A stretch of DNA of 64,000 bases from the NCBI RefSeq assembly GCF_001611675.1, contig NZ_CP014766.1, forward strand, positions 1,550,001 to 1,614,000, read 5' to 3'. Below, one piece after another: positions 18,601 through 27,467 of the stretch (positions are counted from its first letter, which is position 1; every line of letters begins with the position of its first letter). The position numbers were made by a program, and so were the translations under genes. Under the pieces are notes generated by a model. That model saw only the letters and a program-made list of their open reading frames with translations. It ran no database searches and was not told the DNA's origin. This DNA comes from Pontibacter akesuensis. GTDB lineage: Bacteria; Bacteroidota; Bacteroidia; Cytophagales; Hymenobacteraceae.

Positions 18601-18829
18601 TGTAACGAAACACCAGTGTGTTACTGCCTGCCGGAATCTCAATGCTGTAGGATCCGTCGGCAGCCGTGGCAGTGCCGATCGTGGTGCCTTTCACCAGTAC
18701 AGCCACGCCTGGCAGCGCCTGTCCATTAGCGGCATCTGTGACCACGCCGCTAACGCTTTTAACCTGAGCCATGGCTTGCTGCAGCAAGACCGACACCAGG
18801 AAAAGAAATAAGAGTAGTTTTTTTTTCAT
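15608..18829 (-). CDS. SusC/RagA-type TonB-dependent outer membrane transporter
   Basis: The 1073-residue protein has a signal peptide (MKKKLLLFLFLVSVLLQQAMA), a carboxypeptidase-regulatory-like domain (VSGVVTDAANGQALPGVAV to FRYIGYQTTEKEV, about residues 24-100), a TonB-box-like segment (QLEEVVVTALGYQRE), a plug domain (SVLKGAAATALYGQRAANGV), and a 22-strand barrel ending GVNLRVRL. It imports an unidentified ligand with the SusD protein encoded next. The start is the ATG at 18829; 22 upstream codons in frame are leader. The leader shares a motif with two other sites (18837, 24223, 24570). Confidence 0.95.
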   Translation of the reverse strand: MKKKLLLFLFLVSVLLQQAMAQVKSVSGVVTDAANGQALPGVAVLVKGTTIGTATAADGSYSIEIPAGSNTLVFRYIGYQTTEKEVGNGSKVNVSLPVDTKQLEEVVVTALGYQREKETLPYSVGAVSSENLTYAKSNDVSTALVGKVAGVQIQGSPSSNFDNGNIVIRGANSLSTSQPPIYVVDGTVTDQNAVIMDNVASISVLKGAAATALYGQRAANGVVMITSKRGTRGTPTVELNLSAAFENPSVMMPYQNEYAGGYSSNARTPGSTYDSEGYYIFRYKPNTHPAEWAAFDGQRILDYGADESWGPKINGQLYRPYYSWYAGEDFGKLEPLTAQPDNVKDFYQTGTNFNNSIAFSGGAENFLYRLTYANQNRTLIIPNAERNQHQIGLNTSLDITQKLTASADLSYTTNKQDGRPQEGYRLDGLNVTQNFNQWFQRQLDFERLKNYRNPDGTLQSWNIGDPNGTGNPALYLAPQYWDSPYFVVNENYGTSTSSRLVGNLGLAYEFNDHFSWQSYARMSQRNAEGDFRIATGGLNTDGYSLYQNTVREMNYETNLLYKRAFGDFSVDALLGGNLRKNYYNQLEEETQGGLSFPNFFDMSASIARPLLTRGYSRQAVRSIYGRASFGYKSFLFIDVTNRNDWSSVLPEQNNRFMYPSIGGSFVFTEVINNQALTNVLSSGKLRASWAQVGADLAAYSVFTAIDDEPLYGSNPSAEIGNEFRTGNIKPSLTTSWEVGTDLRFFNAVGVEFTYYQDDNEDQILSLNIDPATGFSTYQINAGKIQRKGIEASITAQPLRGDFTWDIALNIGRNRSKIVELADGLQTYLAATQRNDTRLEHRVGQEWGLLVGRMWKRDDQGRVIVGSNGIPLYEINKEKGTIQPDLTGGLFNNFSYKGISLAFSLDFQKGGLFHSLTKQYGWGSGLHEATVGVNDKGNDWRDFPSNGGGILIPGVYADGTVIGGENVGGQPNQTYIPARTYFYTSLQRDQINSMVIDASYLKLREVRLGYELPASILGTMVKSANIGLMVSNAWLISAPGKDLGIDPSELEETWYEGGQLPSTRTMGVNLRVRL

Positions 18830-18836
18830 TGTGCTT

Positions 18837-18850
18837 TGTTTAAAGTGAGA
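18837..18850 (-). promoter_or_regulatory. Conserved SusC leader motif, copy 1
   Basis: The 14 bases TGTTTAAAGTGAGA (plus-strand reading) lie 8 bases upstream of the first SusC start codon. The identical 14-mer is at 24570-24583, and a variant lies upstream of the second SusC gene. The plain reading is a conserved untranslated leader, which could be a translation or transcript-stability signal. Function is inferred. Confidence 0.55.
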
Positions 18851-19396
18851 GATTAGGTTGTACTGTAAAAACTGTATCAAAGAAAGCCATGGCACAAATG
18901 CGACAATGGCAGCTTTATGTTATTTGCAACAAGTTTTTGAAAGATGAATCTATGTAAGCAATCCGACAGCCATACAAAGGGCATCGCCGGAGTTGACGAA
19001 GAAGTCTATTTTAAAGCCTAATCTAAACCGCTCCTGCAAGCATAGATAAGTGTTTTAAGCCACAACCAACCGGGAAAGCACAATAAACTGATAATATCAT
19101 TCGGACTACTGGTGAGCATAACTATTTCCGGAAACGCAAAACAGAGCTGTGCCCAACATTGCCTTCGGAAACTCCGCGCCACTGGCATCCTGAACGATAG
19201 AGATTTGTTTGTCAAACCTATACGAACACGCGATTGAGCATGATTAACCGGTGCGTTGTATCGACGAAGCAAGTACTTTTATTCAGTATCATAAATATAT
19301 TGATTTTCTGACGATCTGCAATTTTCGAACAGGAAATTAATCATAACCGAATAGTATAATTTCAATGTCACAACACGGTATAGCTTTAAAATAAGA
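18851..19396. other. Gene-poor spacer between the two SusCD units
   Basis: Roughly 550 bases lie between the leader of the first SusC gene and the terminator of the second SusD gene. The only open frame (84 codons on the minus strand, 19018-19272) has an atypical composition and I do not believe it. The region is AT-rich towards 19280-19380 and should hold the promoter of the downstream SusCD unit. I could not identify a clear TTTG / TAnnTTTG promoter pair. Confidence 0.6.
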
Positions 19397-19423
19397 AAAG
19401 GCCCTCGGAAACCGAGGGCCTTT
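19397..19423 (-). terminator. Intrinsic terminator of the second SusCD unit
   Basis: The stem AAAGGCCCTCGG (19397-19408) pairs perfectly with 19412-19423 around the loop AAA. A-runs to the left give a U-tract for the minus-strand transcript. It lies 54 bases past the SusD stop codon at 19478. Its sequence and flank (CCAATGAAGAA) match the terminator at 14054, a sign of a duplicated unit. Confidence 0.92.
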
Positions 19424-19477
19424 ATCCAATGAAGAAGACTACTACCTAGTATTCTTTACTATCTATTTTATTCTGTT

Positions 19478-20977
19478 CTACTTAACATCCCACCACTGTC
19501 TGGCAGCGAGGCTGTTGGTTCCGCCAATTGCCTGCACCGCAGCGCCATAGTTCGCTTCGTTCAGCTGAGCTTCAGTAACAGGGTAGCTCATACGGAAAGG
19601 AACCAGTGCTACGGCCGGGTCAACTGAACCGGCAGCTGGGGCAACAAATATCTCCTCACCAGTGTAAGGGTCTTCGAAGTCCAGGCGCAGGCGCTCTAAC
19701 CAAGCCTGAATACCCTGACCATACATCGCGATCCATTTCTGCGATCCGATAGCATCCAAAGCAGTCTCCAGGTTAGGAGCCACATAAGGAACTCTTGCCA
19801 CGTAAGCTGTGTAAGCGGCATCGCTCAGGCCTGCTGCCTCAAAAGAAGCCTCAATGCCTTCCAGGTAATGCTCCTGTGCAGTACCAGTTACACCGGCTAT
19901 CCCTCGTGCGGCGATTTCAGCCAGCATGAACTCTACCTCAGCATAATCAAGGATCACAGTCGGAGCAGTCTCACCAATAAGGTAATTGCTTGGCAAGCTC
20001 ACCACTTTAGGGTCGCCGTTTGAGAGGCGCTTGTCACTTGGTGCCAGGCCATAGATTTCACCAACATAGTTATTTGTACCCTGCAGTGGGTCAGCATATA
20101 CTGCCAGGCGAGGGTCATTATACTTCTGCAGGTATTCTACAAAAGGCTCCGACACTGAGAAGTCTATTCTTGTCTTGAAAGCCTCTGCCAACGGGTTGTT
20201 GTTAGGCGCACCAGGAATCCATCGGAATAAAGCACTCTCTGCGTTAGAAGAGATAAGGCCTCCGTTTGCCGGGTTAAGTGACTTCGCTATAGCTTCAGTC
20301 GCTGCAGTTGGGTTTGCATCGATCATACGCAGCGCGATACGCAGACGCAGAGAGTTCGCAAACTTCCTCCATTTTTCAACACTGCCGGCACCGCCATAGA
20401 TCAAGTCACCTTCCAGATAACCAGGCTGTGCTGGGTCCAGAATAGCAATTTGCTCTTCCAGCGTGCTCAGCAATCCCATGTACACCTCTTCTCCGGAGTC
20501 ATACGCCGGTGTAGCGATCTCATCGTTGATGGACTCAGAATAAGGAATCGGGCCACCGTAGATATCTGTCAGGTTATGATATGTCAACACCTTCATGATC
20601 TCGGCGATGGCAATACGGTTCTGGTAGCCAGTCACCTGGTTTTCCATTTCAATTTCCTGAGCTGCAACCAACTCTCTTAGCACATCTGCATAGAAAGTGT
20701 TCCACATCGTCTGGTTCACGCCTTCGCGGATCTGGTAACGGCTTTCGTCGGTGTACTGTGTGGACGACCAGTACTGGGCATAATACATACCCATACGCCC
20801 GTTGTTCCACTCATCTCCGATGTTATCAGCAAAATTGTACTGAGCCGTTGCCATCAATTGCGCAGATGTCGCATTTGCGGGCTGGTTTGGGCTAACGTTC
20901 ATCTCTTCGAAGTCTTCTGTACAAGACGCCACCGAGAACAAAGCCGCACCAAGCAATAGCTTATTATATAACTTCAT
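19478..20977 (-). CDS. SusD/RagB-type outer membrane nutrient-binding lipoprotein, second copy
   Basis: A 499-residue lipoprotein with lipobox VASC (Cys19) followed by TEDFEEMNVSPNQPANATS, the SusD-like_2 opening. VLTYHNLTDIYGGPIPYSES corresponds to the TDNYGDIPY block of the first copy. The C terminus QWWDVK matches the first copy's VWWDVE. The two are clearly paralogous but diverged, so they probably bind different ligands. It follows the second SusC gene by 32 bases and is followed by a strong terminator. Confidence 0.93.
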   Translation of the reverse strand: MKLYNKLLLGAALFSVASCTEDFEEMNVSPNQPANATSAQLMATAQYNFADNIGDEWNNGRMGMYYAQYWSSTQYTDESRYQIREGVNQTMWNTFYADVLRELVAAQEIEMENQVTGYQNRIAIAEIMKVLTYHNLTDIYGGPIPYSESINDEIATPAYDSGEEVYMGLLSTLEEQIAILDPAQPGYLEGDLIYGGAGSVEKWRKFANSLRLRIALRMIDANPTAATEAIAKSLNPANGGLISSNAESALFRWIPGAPNNNPLAEAFKTRIDFSVSEPFVEYLQKYNDPRLAVYADPLQGTNNYVGEIYGLAPSDKRLSNGDPKVVSLPSNYLIGETAPTVILDYAEVEFMLAEIAARGIAGVTGTAQEHYLEGIEASFEAAGLSDAAYTAYVARVPYVAPNLETALDAIGSQKWIAMYGQGIQAWLERLRLDFEDPYTGEEIFVAPAAGSVDPAVALVPFRMSYPVTEAQLNEANYGAAVQAIGGTNSLAARQWWDVK

Positions 20978-21009
20978 ATTCAGTTTTTATTTATTCGTAG
21001 GTTTAAATA

Positions 21010-24000
21010 TTACAGTCCCAGCGTTAATGTAAATCCATAAGAGCGAACAGACGGTAAAGCACCACCTTCAATACCCTGCACGTTTGTGATAGAGTTTGTG
21101 ATGTTTGATGGGTCCACATGCTCTGAGTTAGAGTCAATCAACCAAAGGTTTCTTCCGATAAATGCCAATCTAACATTGTTGAAAGGAGTCTTACCAGTAA
21201 GGCTTTCAGGCAATGTGTAACCAAGGCTGGCCTCACGCAGGTAGATGTAGCTTGCATCCAAAACATCCATGGCATGCATTCTGTAACCACCGTTCACATA
21301 GAAGTAAGTCTCAGCGTCAACTGCCGTTGTGTTTGGAGAACCGTCTTCCATTACACCTGGCGCTATAACACCTTCTTCACGTATGTTGCCTGCAGCTGTT
21401 TCCTCCAGCATACCTGAGTAACGTCCAAACATTTGTGTTGTAGAGAAGAAGTCGCCACCTTTCTGGAAGTCGATCAGTGCAGACAGGCTTAGGCCCTTGT
21501 AACGGAACGTGTTGGTTACACCGCCATTGAAGTCTGGTAAAACAGATCCAATAACTTTCTGCTCGTCAGAGCGTGCGTACCAGCCATTTTCCAATACAAT
21601 TCTTCTACCCTGGTCATCATACTTAAAGTCATAACCAACAATCGAACCAAAAGATTCACCTTCACGTGCCTGCAGCTGCACTGCAAACGGAGCGTTAGTG
21701 ATAACCATTGTCTGCTGGTCGTCTGTCAGCTTCACGATCTTGTTCTCGTTCTTCGCCCAGTTGAAGTTAATATTCCAACTAAAGTCATTTGTCTGAACAG
21801 GAGTGCCGTACAGGTTCAGCTCAACACCTTTGTTTTCGATTTCACCGGCGTTGATGTATCTGAAAGTATAACCAGTGGAAGCGGAAAGGCTAAGCGGAAT
21901 GATCTGGTTAGTGGTTCTTCTGTGGTAATATGTTGCGTTCAGGCCAACTCTGTCGTTGAATGCGCGCCACTCTGTACCAAACTCATACTCAGTTGAAATC
22001 TCTGGCTTCAGGTTCGCATTTGGAAGCGTGTTTGGCACAGAAACTCTTGAATCAGCACCAAAAGGCTGGTTCAGCTGGTACGTCAGGATCGTGTTATACG
22101 GGTCGGTATCGTTACCTACCTGCGCAATAGCTGCACGAACCTTAGCCAGGTTCAACCACGAGGCACCAATCAGGTCAGCGAACAGGTAAGAAACCGACGC
22201 TGCAGGGTAGAAGTAAGAGTTGTTGTCAACAGGCAGTGTAGAAGACCAGTCGTTACGGGCACTAAGGTCTAAGTACAGGATGTCCTGGTAGCCCAGGGAA
22301 GCACTTGCAAACACCGAGTTGATCTGCTTCTCAGTTTTTGAGTCTATGATAGAAGGACGACCGATGGACGCACCTAGGTTATACACTTCAGAGCTAAGAC
22401 CATCTACCGTAGAGCCTGAGAACACATCGCGTGTGCGTGTCATTCTGTTGGCACCCACAAAAGCGTTCAAAGAGAATGCCTCAGACAGGTCTTTGTTGAA
22501 GTTCACCAAACCCTGGAGGTTGTTCTCCATGAAGTCGATGTTGTACAGCGTGTAGTCAGAGATTTCCTGAGATCCCGGCGCAATGCGCTCCTCCTGTGTC
22601 TCGGTGTACATATCTACTGTAGATCTTACTTCGGCAGACAGGTAGTCTGTTAGTTTGTAAGAGGCAGTTATGTTACCAAACAGGCGGTCTCTGCTGTCGT
22701 TCTGGAAGTTCTTGTAACGCACCCAGTATGGGTTGTTAGAGTACTTTGGCGTTGGGTTATCCCAGGCCGTGCGGTTCCAGGTAAGCTGGGTACCATCAGG
22801 CAGCATGTAGTTCTTTGCTCTGTCCATGTCCATCTGTCTCTGGCCCCACTGCGTGAACTGCTGCAGTACGTTGCTTCCATCGTAACCAGTACCCGGGCGA
22901 CCTACCGCCTCGTGTGTCACATAGTTCGCGCTGGCAGATACAGTCAGTTTTTCGCTCAGGTTGTAAGCGCCGTTTAAGCTAACGTTGTGGCGCACCAGGC
23001 TTGAATTAGGCAGGATGAAATCCTGGTCCAGGTTGGAGTAAGATAAACGGAACGAGCCTTTGTCGTTGGCACCGTCTAGTGCGATTGAGTTTGTCAGGGT
23101 GATACCTGTCTCAAAGAAATCGCGGATGTTGTCTGGTCGTGCTTCCCAACGGGCAAGCTCACCGAAGTTAGGGTTTCCAAGCTCCTGGTCCCAGCTCCAG
23201 TACGGGCGGTACAGTTGGCCTTCAAACGCAGGTCCCCATGATTCGTCCACGTCGTAGTCAGGAATCAAGTCATAGCTGCCCAGGCCGTCGTTGTCGTTAT
23301 ACGCACCGTCTCTTCCCTCAGGGAAGGCCTCTGGGTTTTCGTTCTTATAGATTTTGGTGAAGCCGTAACCACCGCCATACTTGTTCTGGTAGTTTGGCAG
23401 CTTGTAAACTTTATCCATAGTCAGGCCTAAAGAGTAGGTAACGCCAATGCCACCTTTCGAATTTCCTTTCTTCGTTGTGATCACGATTACACCGTTAGCA
23501 CCACGGCTACCGTAAAGTGATGTTGCCGCCGCGCCCTTCAGTACAGTAACCTCCGCAATGTCGTTCGGGTTGATATCCTGGATGGCACTACCGTAGTCGT
23601 AGCCACCTGCCCCACGCTGCTGGTTAGTGCTGTTCGAGTTAGAATTCTCGATTGGCACGCCGTCTACCACGAACAACGCGTTGTTGTTGCCGCTGATAGA
23701 GCTAACACCTCTCATGGTAACTTTGGCAGAACCGCCCATAGCACCAGAGTTGGTGCCTACCTGTACGCCTGCAATTTTACCGGACAGCGAGTTAACGATG
23801 TTGGTTTCACGCACATTGCTAAGTTCCTCGCCGCTAACCGTCTGGGAGGAGTAACCAATAGATCTTTCCTCACGCGACACGCCGAGGGCGGTTACTACCA
23901 CCTCTGATAGCTGCTCTGCATTTGTGGAGAGCGCCACGTTTACCGTGTTACCAGCACCAATGGTGCGCTCTACATCGTTATAGCCGATAAAGCGAAACAC

Positions 24001-24216
24001 CAGCGTATTGCTGCCAGCCGGCACATTGATGGAGTATTCGCCGTTGACACCGGTTGTGGTGCCCACAGTAGTTCCTTTTACAATTACAGCAACACCCGGT
24101 AAACCTCCTCCAGTTTCCTGGTCGGTCACCGTACCCGTTACTGCTCTGCTTTGTGCCATGACCTGCTGCGAGAGCACCAGGAACATCAAAAAGCATAACA
24201 TTAGAGCTTTCTTCAT
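21010..24216 (-). CDS. SusC/RagA-type TonB-dependent outer membrane transporter, second copy
   Basis: The 1068-residue protein has signal peptide MKKALMLCFLMFLVLSQQVM, a carboxypeptidase-regulatory-like domain (VTGTVTDQETGGGLPGVAV to FRFIGYNDVERTI), the SEVVVTALGVSREER segment, a plug with ITTKKGNSKGG, and a long barrel ending RSYGFTLTLGL. It differs from the first SusC in details of the plug (GGYDYGSAIQDINPNDIAEV) but is the same class. With the following SusD gene it forms a transport unit for an unidentified ligand. No glycoside hydrolase, peptidase or sigma-factor gene lies beside the pair. Confidence 0.95.
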   Translation of the reverse strand: MKKALMLCFLMFLVLSQQVMAQSRAVTGTVTDQETGGGLPGVAVIVKGTTVGTTTGVNGEYSINVPAGSNTLVFRFIGYNDVERTIGAGNTVNVALSTNAEQLSEVVVTALGVSREERSIGYSSQTVSGEELSNVRETNIVNSLSGKIAGVQVGTNSGAMGGSAKVTMRGVSSISGNNNALFVVDGVPIENSNSNSTNQQRGAGGYDYGSAIQDINPNDIAEVTVLKGAAATSLYGSRGANGVIVITTKKGNSKGGIGVTYSLGLTMDKVYKLPNYQNKYGGGYGFTKIYKNENPEAFPEGRDGAYNDNDGLGSYDLIPDYDVDESWGPAFEGQLYRPYWSWDQELGNPNFGELARWEARPDNIRDFFETGITLTNSIALDGANDKGSFRLSYSNLDQDFILPNSSLVRHNVSLNGAYNLSEKLTVSASANYVTHEAVGRPGTGYDGSNVLQQFTQWGQRQMDMDRAKNYMLPDGTQLTWNRTAWDNPTPKYSNNPYWVRYKNFQNDSRDRLFGNITASYKLTDYLSAEVRSTVDMYTETQEERIAPGSQEISDYTLYNIDFMENNLQGLVNFNKDLSEAFSLNAFVGANRMTRTRDVFSGSTVDGLSSEVYNLGASIGRPSIIDSKTEKQINSVFASASLGYQDILYLDLSARNDWSSTLPVDNNSYFYPAASVSYLFADLIGASWLNLAKVRAAIAQVGNDTDPYNTILTYQLNQPFGADSRVSVPNTLPNANLKPEISTEYEFGTEWRAFNDRVGLNATYYHRRTTNQIIPLSLSASTGYTFRYINAGEIENKGVELNLYGTPVQTNDFSWNINFNWAKNENKIVKLTDDQQTMVITNAPFAVQLQAREGESFGSIVGYDFKYDDQGRRIVLENGWYARSDEQKVIGSVLPDFNGGVTNTFRYKGLSLSALIDFQKGGDFFSTTQMFGRYSGMLEETAAGNIREEGVIAPGVMEDGSPNTTAVDAETYFYVNGGYRMHAMDVLDASYIYLREASLGYTLPESLTGKTPFNNVRLAFIGRNLWLIDSNSEHVDPSNITNSITNVQGIEGGALPSVRSYGFTLTLGL

Positions 24217-24222
24217 TGTTTT

Positions 24223-24238
24223 TGTTTTTAAGTGAGTG
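24223..24238 (-). promoter_or_regulatory. Conserved SusC leader motif, copy 2 (variant)
   Basis: The leader of the second SusC gene contains TTTTTAAGTGAGTG in the position occupied by TTTAAAGTGAGA in the first SusC leader. The match is partial but the distance to the start codon is nearly the same in both genes. Confidence 0.45.
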
Positions 24239-24240
24239 TT

Positions 24241-24890
24241 AGGTAAAAAATGTAATCAAATACGAAAGGTAAAAGCCAGTCTGGCCCAACTTTGCTAAGA
24301 GTTCACAAAGAATGACTGCTACAACGGACAGGACAATACAGGCTTTCTCTGCCACCTTAAAGCTTGTAGCTTCAGGTAGCAGTTCGACTGCGTTATCTTA
24401 TTCCTGCGATTGTAGCAATACCCGGAAATTTAGGTGATACGTTTCTGTTTCCGGGCCTGGACCCGGTGATTTGCCTATGGTTTAGGTCAACAAAAACGAC
24501 GATGAAGGTGGATGTTGAAAGTGCCCGAAGGACACCAAATTAAGTAGTAACGCTTCTTTCATAATAGTGTGTTTAAAGTGAGATATAAGTCAAGTTTACT
24601 GGAAAAACATCGCATTAACAAATTATTAATGTTGCTTTTTCAATATAGCGCGTTTCTATGCTTAAACTTCATTGTTAGTACATCAAATTAAATACTTGAT
24701 TCTAAGAAAGTAGCGCGGTAAACCAAAGAGCTTAGTGGGTATTGAGTGTCGGGGGTAATTGTTATAAAGAATATTAACGTTTTCCGGCTTTTTTAGTTGA
24801 GATCCAAGCCATATAAATTTAAACGAAATATAATATAATAGGACAATTCTACTTAAGGGATTTTACCCGTTCTTGCTGAAAGCAAAAGCA
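24241..24890. other. Gene-poor spacer with the remnant of a third SusC leader
   Basis: About 650 bases without a credible gene lie upstream of the second SusC gene. The 14-mer TGTTTAAAGTGAGA, identical to the first SusC leader, recurs at 24570-24583. It is followed on the minus strand by an ATG at 24562 opening MKEALLLNLVSFGHF, which stops after about 26 codons; its start resembles the MKKALML signal peptide of SusC copy 2. I read this as the decayed 5' end of a lost SusC gene. The sequence beyond 24600 is AT-rich. Confidence 0.55.
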
Positions 24891-24928
24891 GAAAGGCCTG
24901 TGCTATACAGGTATAGCACAGGCCTTTC
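24891..24928. terminator. Intrinsic terminator after feoB
   Basis: A perfect 17-bp stem, GAAAGGCCTGTGCTATA (24891-24907) with its complement at 24912-24928, has a 4-base loop. It ends 21 bases past the feoB stop codon and reads as a terminator in either direction. Confidence 0.9.
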
Positions 24929-24949
24929 GAAGAGCACAACGCAGTGCTA

Positions 24950-27103
24950 TCAGCTAAAAGCCTGATAGGTAATAAAGGCCATCACGTAGGCAAGGCCTGT
25001 CATGTAGATCAACTGGGCGAGCGGCCACATCCAGCTTTTGGTTTCGCGACGCACAATGGCTAGGGTACTCACGCACTGCATGGCGAACAGGTAGAAGATC
25101 ATGAGCGAGAATCCGCGGGCCGGCGTGAAAAACGGATCGCCGTTAGCATCTTTCTCATTCATGAGTTTTTCCTTGATAGTAGTCACATTCTCCTCCTCGC
25201 CTATACTATAGATGGTGGAGATGGTGCCGACAAACACCTCTCGGGCGGCAAACGAGGTCAACAGCGCTATGCCGATCTTCCAATCATAGCCCAATGGCCT
25301 GATCAACGGCTCCATACTTCGGCCGATGATGCCGGCGTAGGAATCCTCCAACTGGTGCGAGGCAATCCTGTTCTCCGTCTGCACCTCGTTCAGGTTCTCA
25401 GCCCGTGCCTCCACAAGCGCTTTCTCCCTGGCCTGCTCAAACCTGTCGCCGGGTCCGTAAGAAGCCAGCACCCAAAGTATAACCGACACCGCCACGATCA
25501 CTTTACCCGCTTCAAACAAGAATGCCTTTACCTTCTCCACAATTGTGATGCCCACGTTTTTCCAGCGCGGCATTTTGTAAGTGGGGAACTCCATGATAAA
25601 GTAGCTGCGCTCGCGGGCCTTTAGTATGAATTTGAGCAGCAGCGCCGAGAATATGGCCGCCAGGAAACCGATCAGGTACAAGCCCATTAGCACCAGCCCC
25701 TGCAGGTTCATGAAGCCAAAGTAGTACTTCTCGGGCACCACCAGCGCAATCAGCACCGTGTACACGGGTATGCGGGCAGAGCAACTCATGAGCGGCGTCA
25801 CGAAGATGGTGATCATGCGATCTTTCCAGTTCTCGATGGTCCGCGCCGACATCACGGCTGGCACGGCGCAGGCTACACCCGAAATCAACGGCACCACGCT
25901 CTTGCCGTTCAGGCCGAACTTGCGCATGATCTTATCCATCATAAAAGTAACGCGGGCCATGTAGCCCGTCTCCTCCAGTATAGCGATAAACGCGAATAGA
26001 ATGGCAATTTGCGGCACAAACACCAGCACACCGCCCAAACCGGCAATGATGCCCTCTGTCAGCATATCCACCAGCGGCCCGTCAAAGTTGTCCTGTATCA
26101 GGATGTTGATGGCGGCTATCCCCTGGTCGATAAGATCCATGGGGTAGCTGGCCCAGGCGAAAATGGCCTGGAATATGAGAAAAAGTATGACGAAGAAGAT
26201 CAGGTACCCGAACACCTTGTGCGTGAGCACCTGGTCGAGGCGGTTGCTGAACTGCTCATTCTTATCGGCTTTCTCCACACGCACGGTATCGAGCAGCAGC
26301 TCGTTAATGCGGGTGTAGCGCGCGATTGTCTCGTTCGCCTGCTGCGCGTTAGATTTAAAGCCAATTGCCGCCAGCTGGTCGTCGAGCCACGTTACGTCTT
26401 CTTCCTTTAAGAACTTCAGTGTTTTGTAATGATGCGCTATTTGCAGGGCAAGGTAGTTGTTGGTAAGCGAGAACCTGTCTTTGATACCATCAAGCAGCGG
26501 CTTCAGCTCGGCAGGTATTTCAAAAAAGGTCGTGGAGGTAGCCTCCAGCTGCTGCGACATCACAATTTTAAGGGCAGCCACACCAAGGCCCTTGCGGGCA
26601 TTCATCGGGATTACAGGTACGCCAAACTCGCGCTGCAGCGCCTCGATGTCTATCTTCACGCCCTGCTCCTCGGCCACGTCCACCATGTTCAGCGCCAGCA
26701 CCGACGGAATCTGCAAGTCGGCCAGCTGCGTGAACAGCAGCAGGTTGCGCTTCAGGTTGGAGGCATCGGCGGTAACGATAATGAGGTCCGGAAAATGCCT
26801 AGAGGCAGGATCGTAAAGCAAATCGGTGATCACGCGCTCATCCAGCGACTTCGGATAAAGGCTGTACGTGCCGGGCAGGTCGATTATCTCGGCCTTCAGC
26901 TGCGAGGTGAGCTGGCTGATGCCTGTTTTCTTGTCGACTGTAACTCCCGGGAAATTGCCCACCTTCTGGTTAAGGCCGGTAAGCTGGTTAAAAAGCGATG
27001 TTTTACCTGAATTCGGGTTGCCAATCAGCGCAATTTTAGCAATGGCCTGGCTTACAGGTGGCCTCTCCGCTTGCTCTATTTCAGGTTGGATAGCTACAGT
27101 CAT
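24950..27103 (-). CDS. feoB: Ferrous iron transporter FeoB
   Basis: FeoB is the inner membrane GTPase-linked permease for Fe(II). The 717-residue protein has a G domain at the N terminus (P-loop GNPNSGKTS at about residues 28-36, switch DLPGTYSLYP, and NMVD for guanine specificity). A helical GDI-like region follows, then two permease halves with the gate motifs VSGVACAVPAVMSARTI and LMSCSARIPVYTVLIA. The C terminus has CVSTLAIVRRETKSW. Length is normal. feoA lies 11 bases upstream on the same strand. Confidence 0.97.
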   Translation of the reverse strand: MTVAIQPEIEQAERPPVSQAIAKIALIGNPNSGKTSLFNQLTGLNQKVGNFPGVTVDKKTGISQLTSQLKAEIIDLPGTYSLYPKSLDERVITDLLYDPASRHFPDLIIVTADASNLKRNLLLFTQLADLQIPSVLALNMVDVAEEQGVKIDIEALQREFGVPVIPMNARKGLGVAALKIVMSQQLEATSTTFFEIPAELKPLLDGIKDRFSLTNNYLALQIAHHYKTLKFLKEEDVTWLDDQLAAIGFKSNAQQANETIARYTRINELLLDTVRVEKADKNEQFSNRLDQVLTHKVFGYLIFFVILFLIFQAIFAWASYPMDLIDQGIAAINILIQDNFDGPLVDMLTEGIIAGLGGVLVFVPQIAILFAFIAILEETGYMARVTFMMDKIMRKFGLNGKSVVPLISGVACAVPAVMSARTIENWKDRMITIFVTPLMSCSARIPVYTVLIALVVPEKYYFGFMNLQGLVLMGLYLIGFLAAIFSALLLKFILKARERSYFIMEFPTYKMPRWKNVGITIVEKVKAFLFEAGKVIVAVSVILWVLASYGPGDRFEQAREKALVEARAENLNEVQTENRIASHQLEDSYAGIIGRSMEPLIRPLGYDWKIGIALLTSFAAREVFVGTISTIYSIGEEENVTTIKEKLMNEKDANGDPFFTPARGFSLMIFYLFAMQCVSTLAIVRRETKSWMWPLAQLIYMTGLAYVMAFITYQAFS

Positions 27104-27114
27104 GTAATCGGGTA

Positions 27115-27363
27115 CTACTTAAGTAAAATCGTCTCGGCTTCGTCTAAGCGCAGGGAGAGCGTGTAGTTGTTCACGATGATGGTGATGGGGTCACCAAGCG
27201 GAGCCCGGCTGTTCATCTTCACCTCGGTGCCGGGTATGCACCCCATTTCAAGCAGTTTCAGGCCCATTTCCGGATCGTTGAGGCAGCAGATCACACCACT
27301 CTCCCCTATTTTCAGCTCACGCACCGATCGTTGCCCCGTATGTTCCCATGTCTTGTGTCGCAC
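27115..27363 (-). CDS. feoA: Ferrous iron transport protein FeoA
   Basis: An 82-residue cytoplasmic SH3-like protein: VRELKIGESGVICCLND, LLEMGCIPGTEVKMNSRAPLGDPI and LSLRLDEAETILL are family features. FeoA is thought to modulate FeoB. The gene precedes feoB in the transcript. A region about 105 bases upstream (27468-27490) looks somewhat like a Fur site, which would fit iron repression. Confidence 0.93.
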   Translation of the reverse strand: MRHKTWEHTGQRSVRELKIGESGVICCLNDPEMGLKLLEMGCIPGTEVKMNSRAPLGDPITIIVNNYTLSLRLDEAETILLK

Positions 27364-27467
27364 CTTTTCCCGCTTTATTTAGACTGTTTATAAACAACCG
27401 CAAGTTACAAGGTGTTCATCTTTAAAACAAAAGTTTTGCCGATTACGAGCGCCGGCAGGCTTAATAA

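Noticed and set aside
19018..19272. 84-codon minus-strand frame between the SusCD units
   Set aside because: Composition and lack of any motif suggest chance; it lies where a promoter region is expected.
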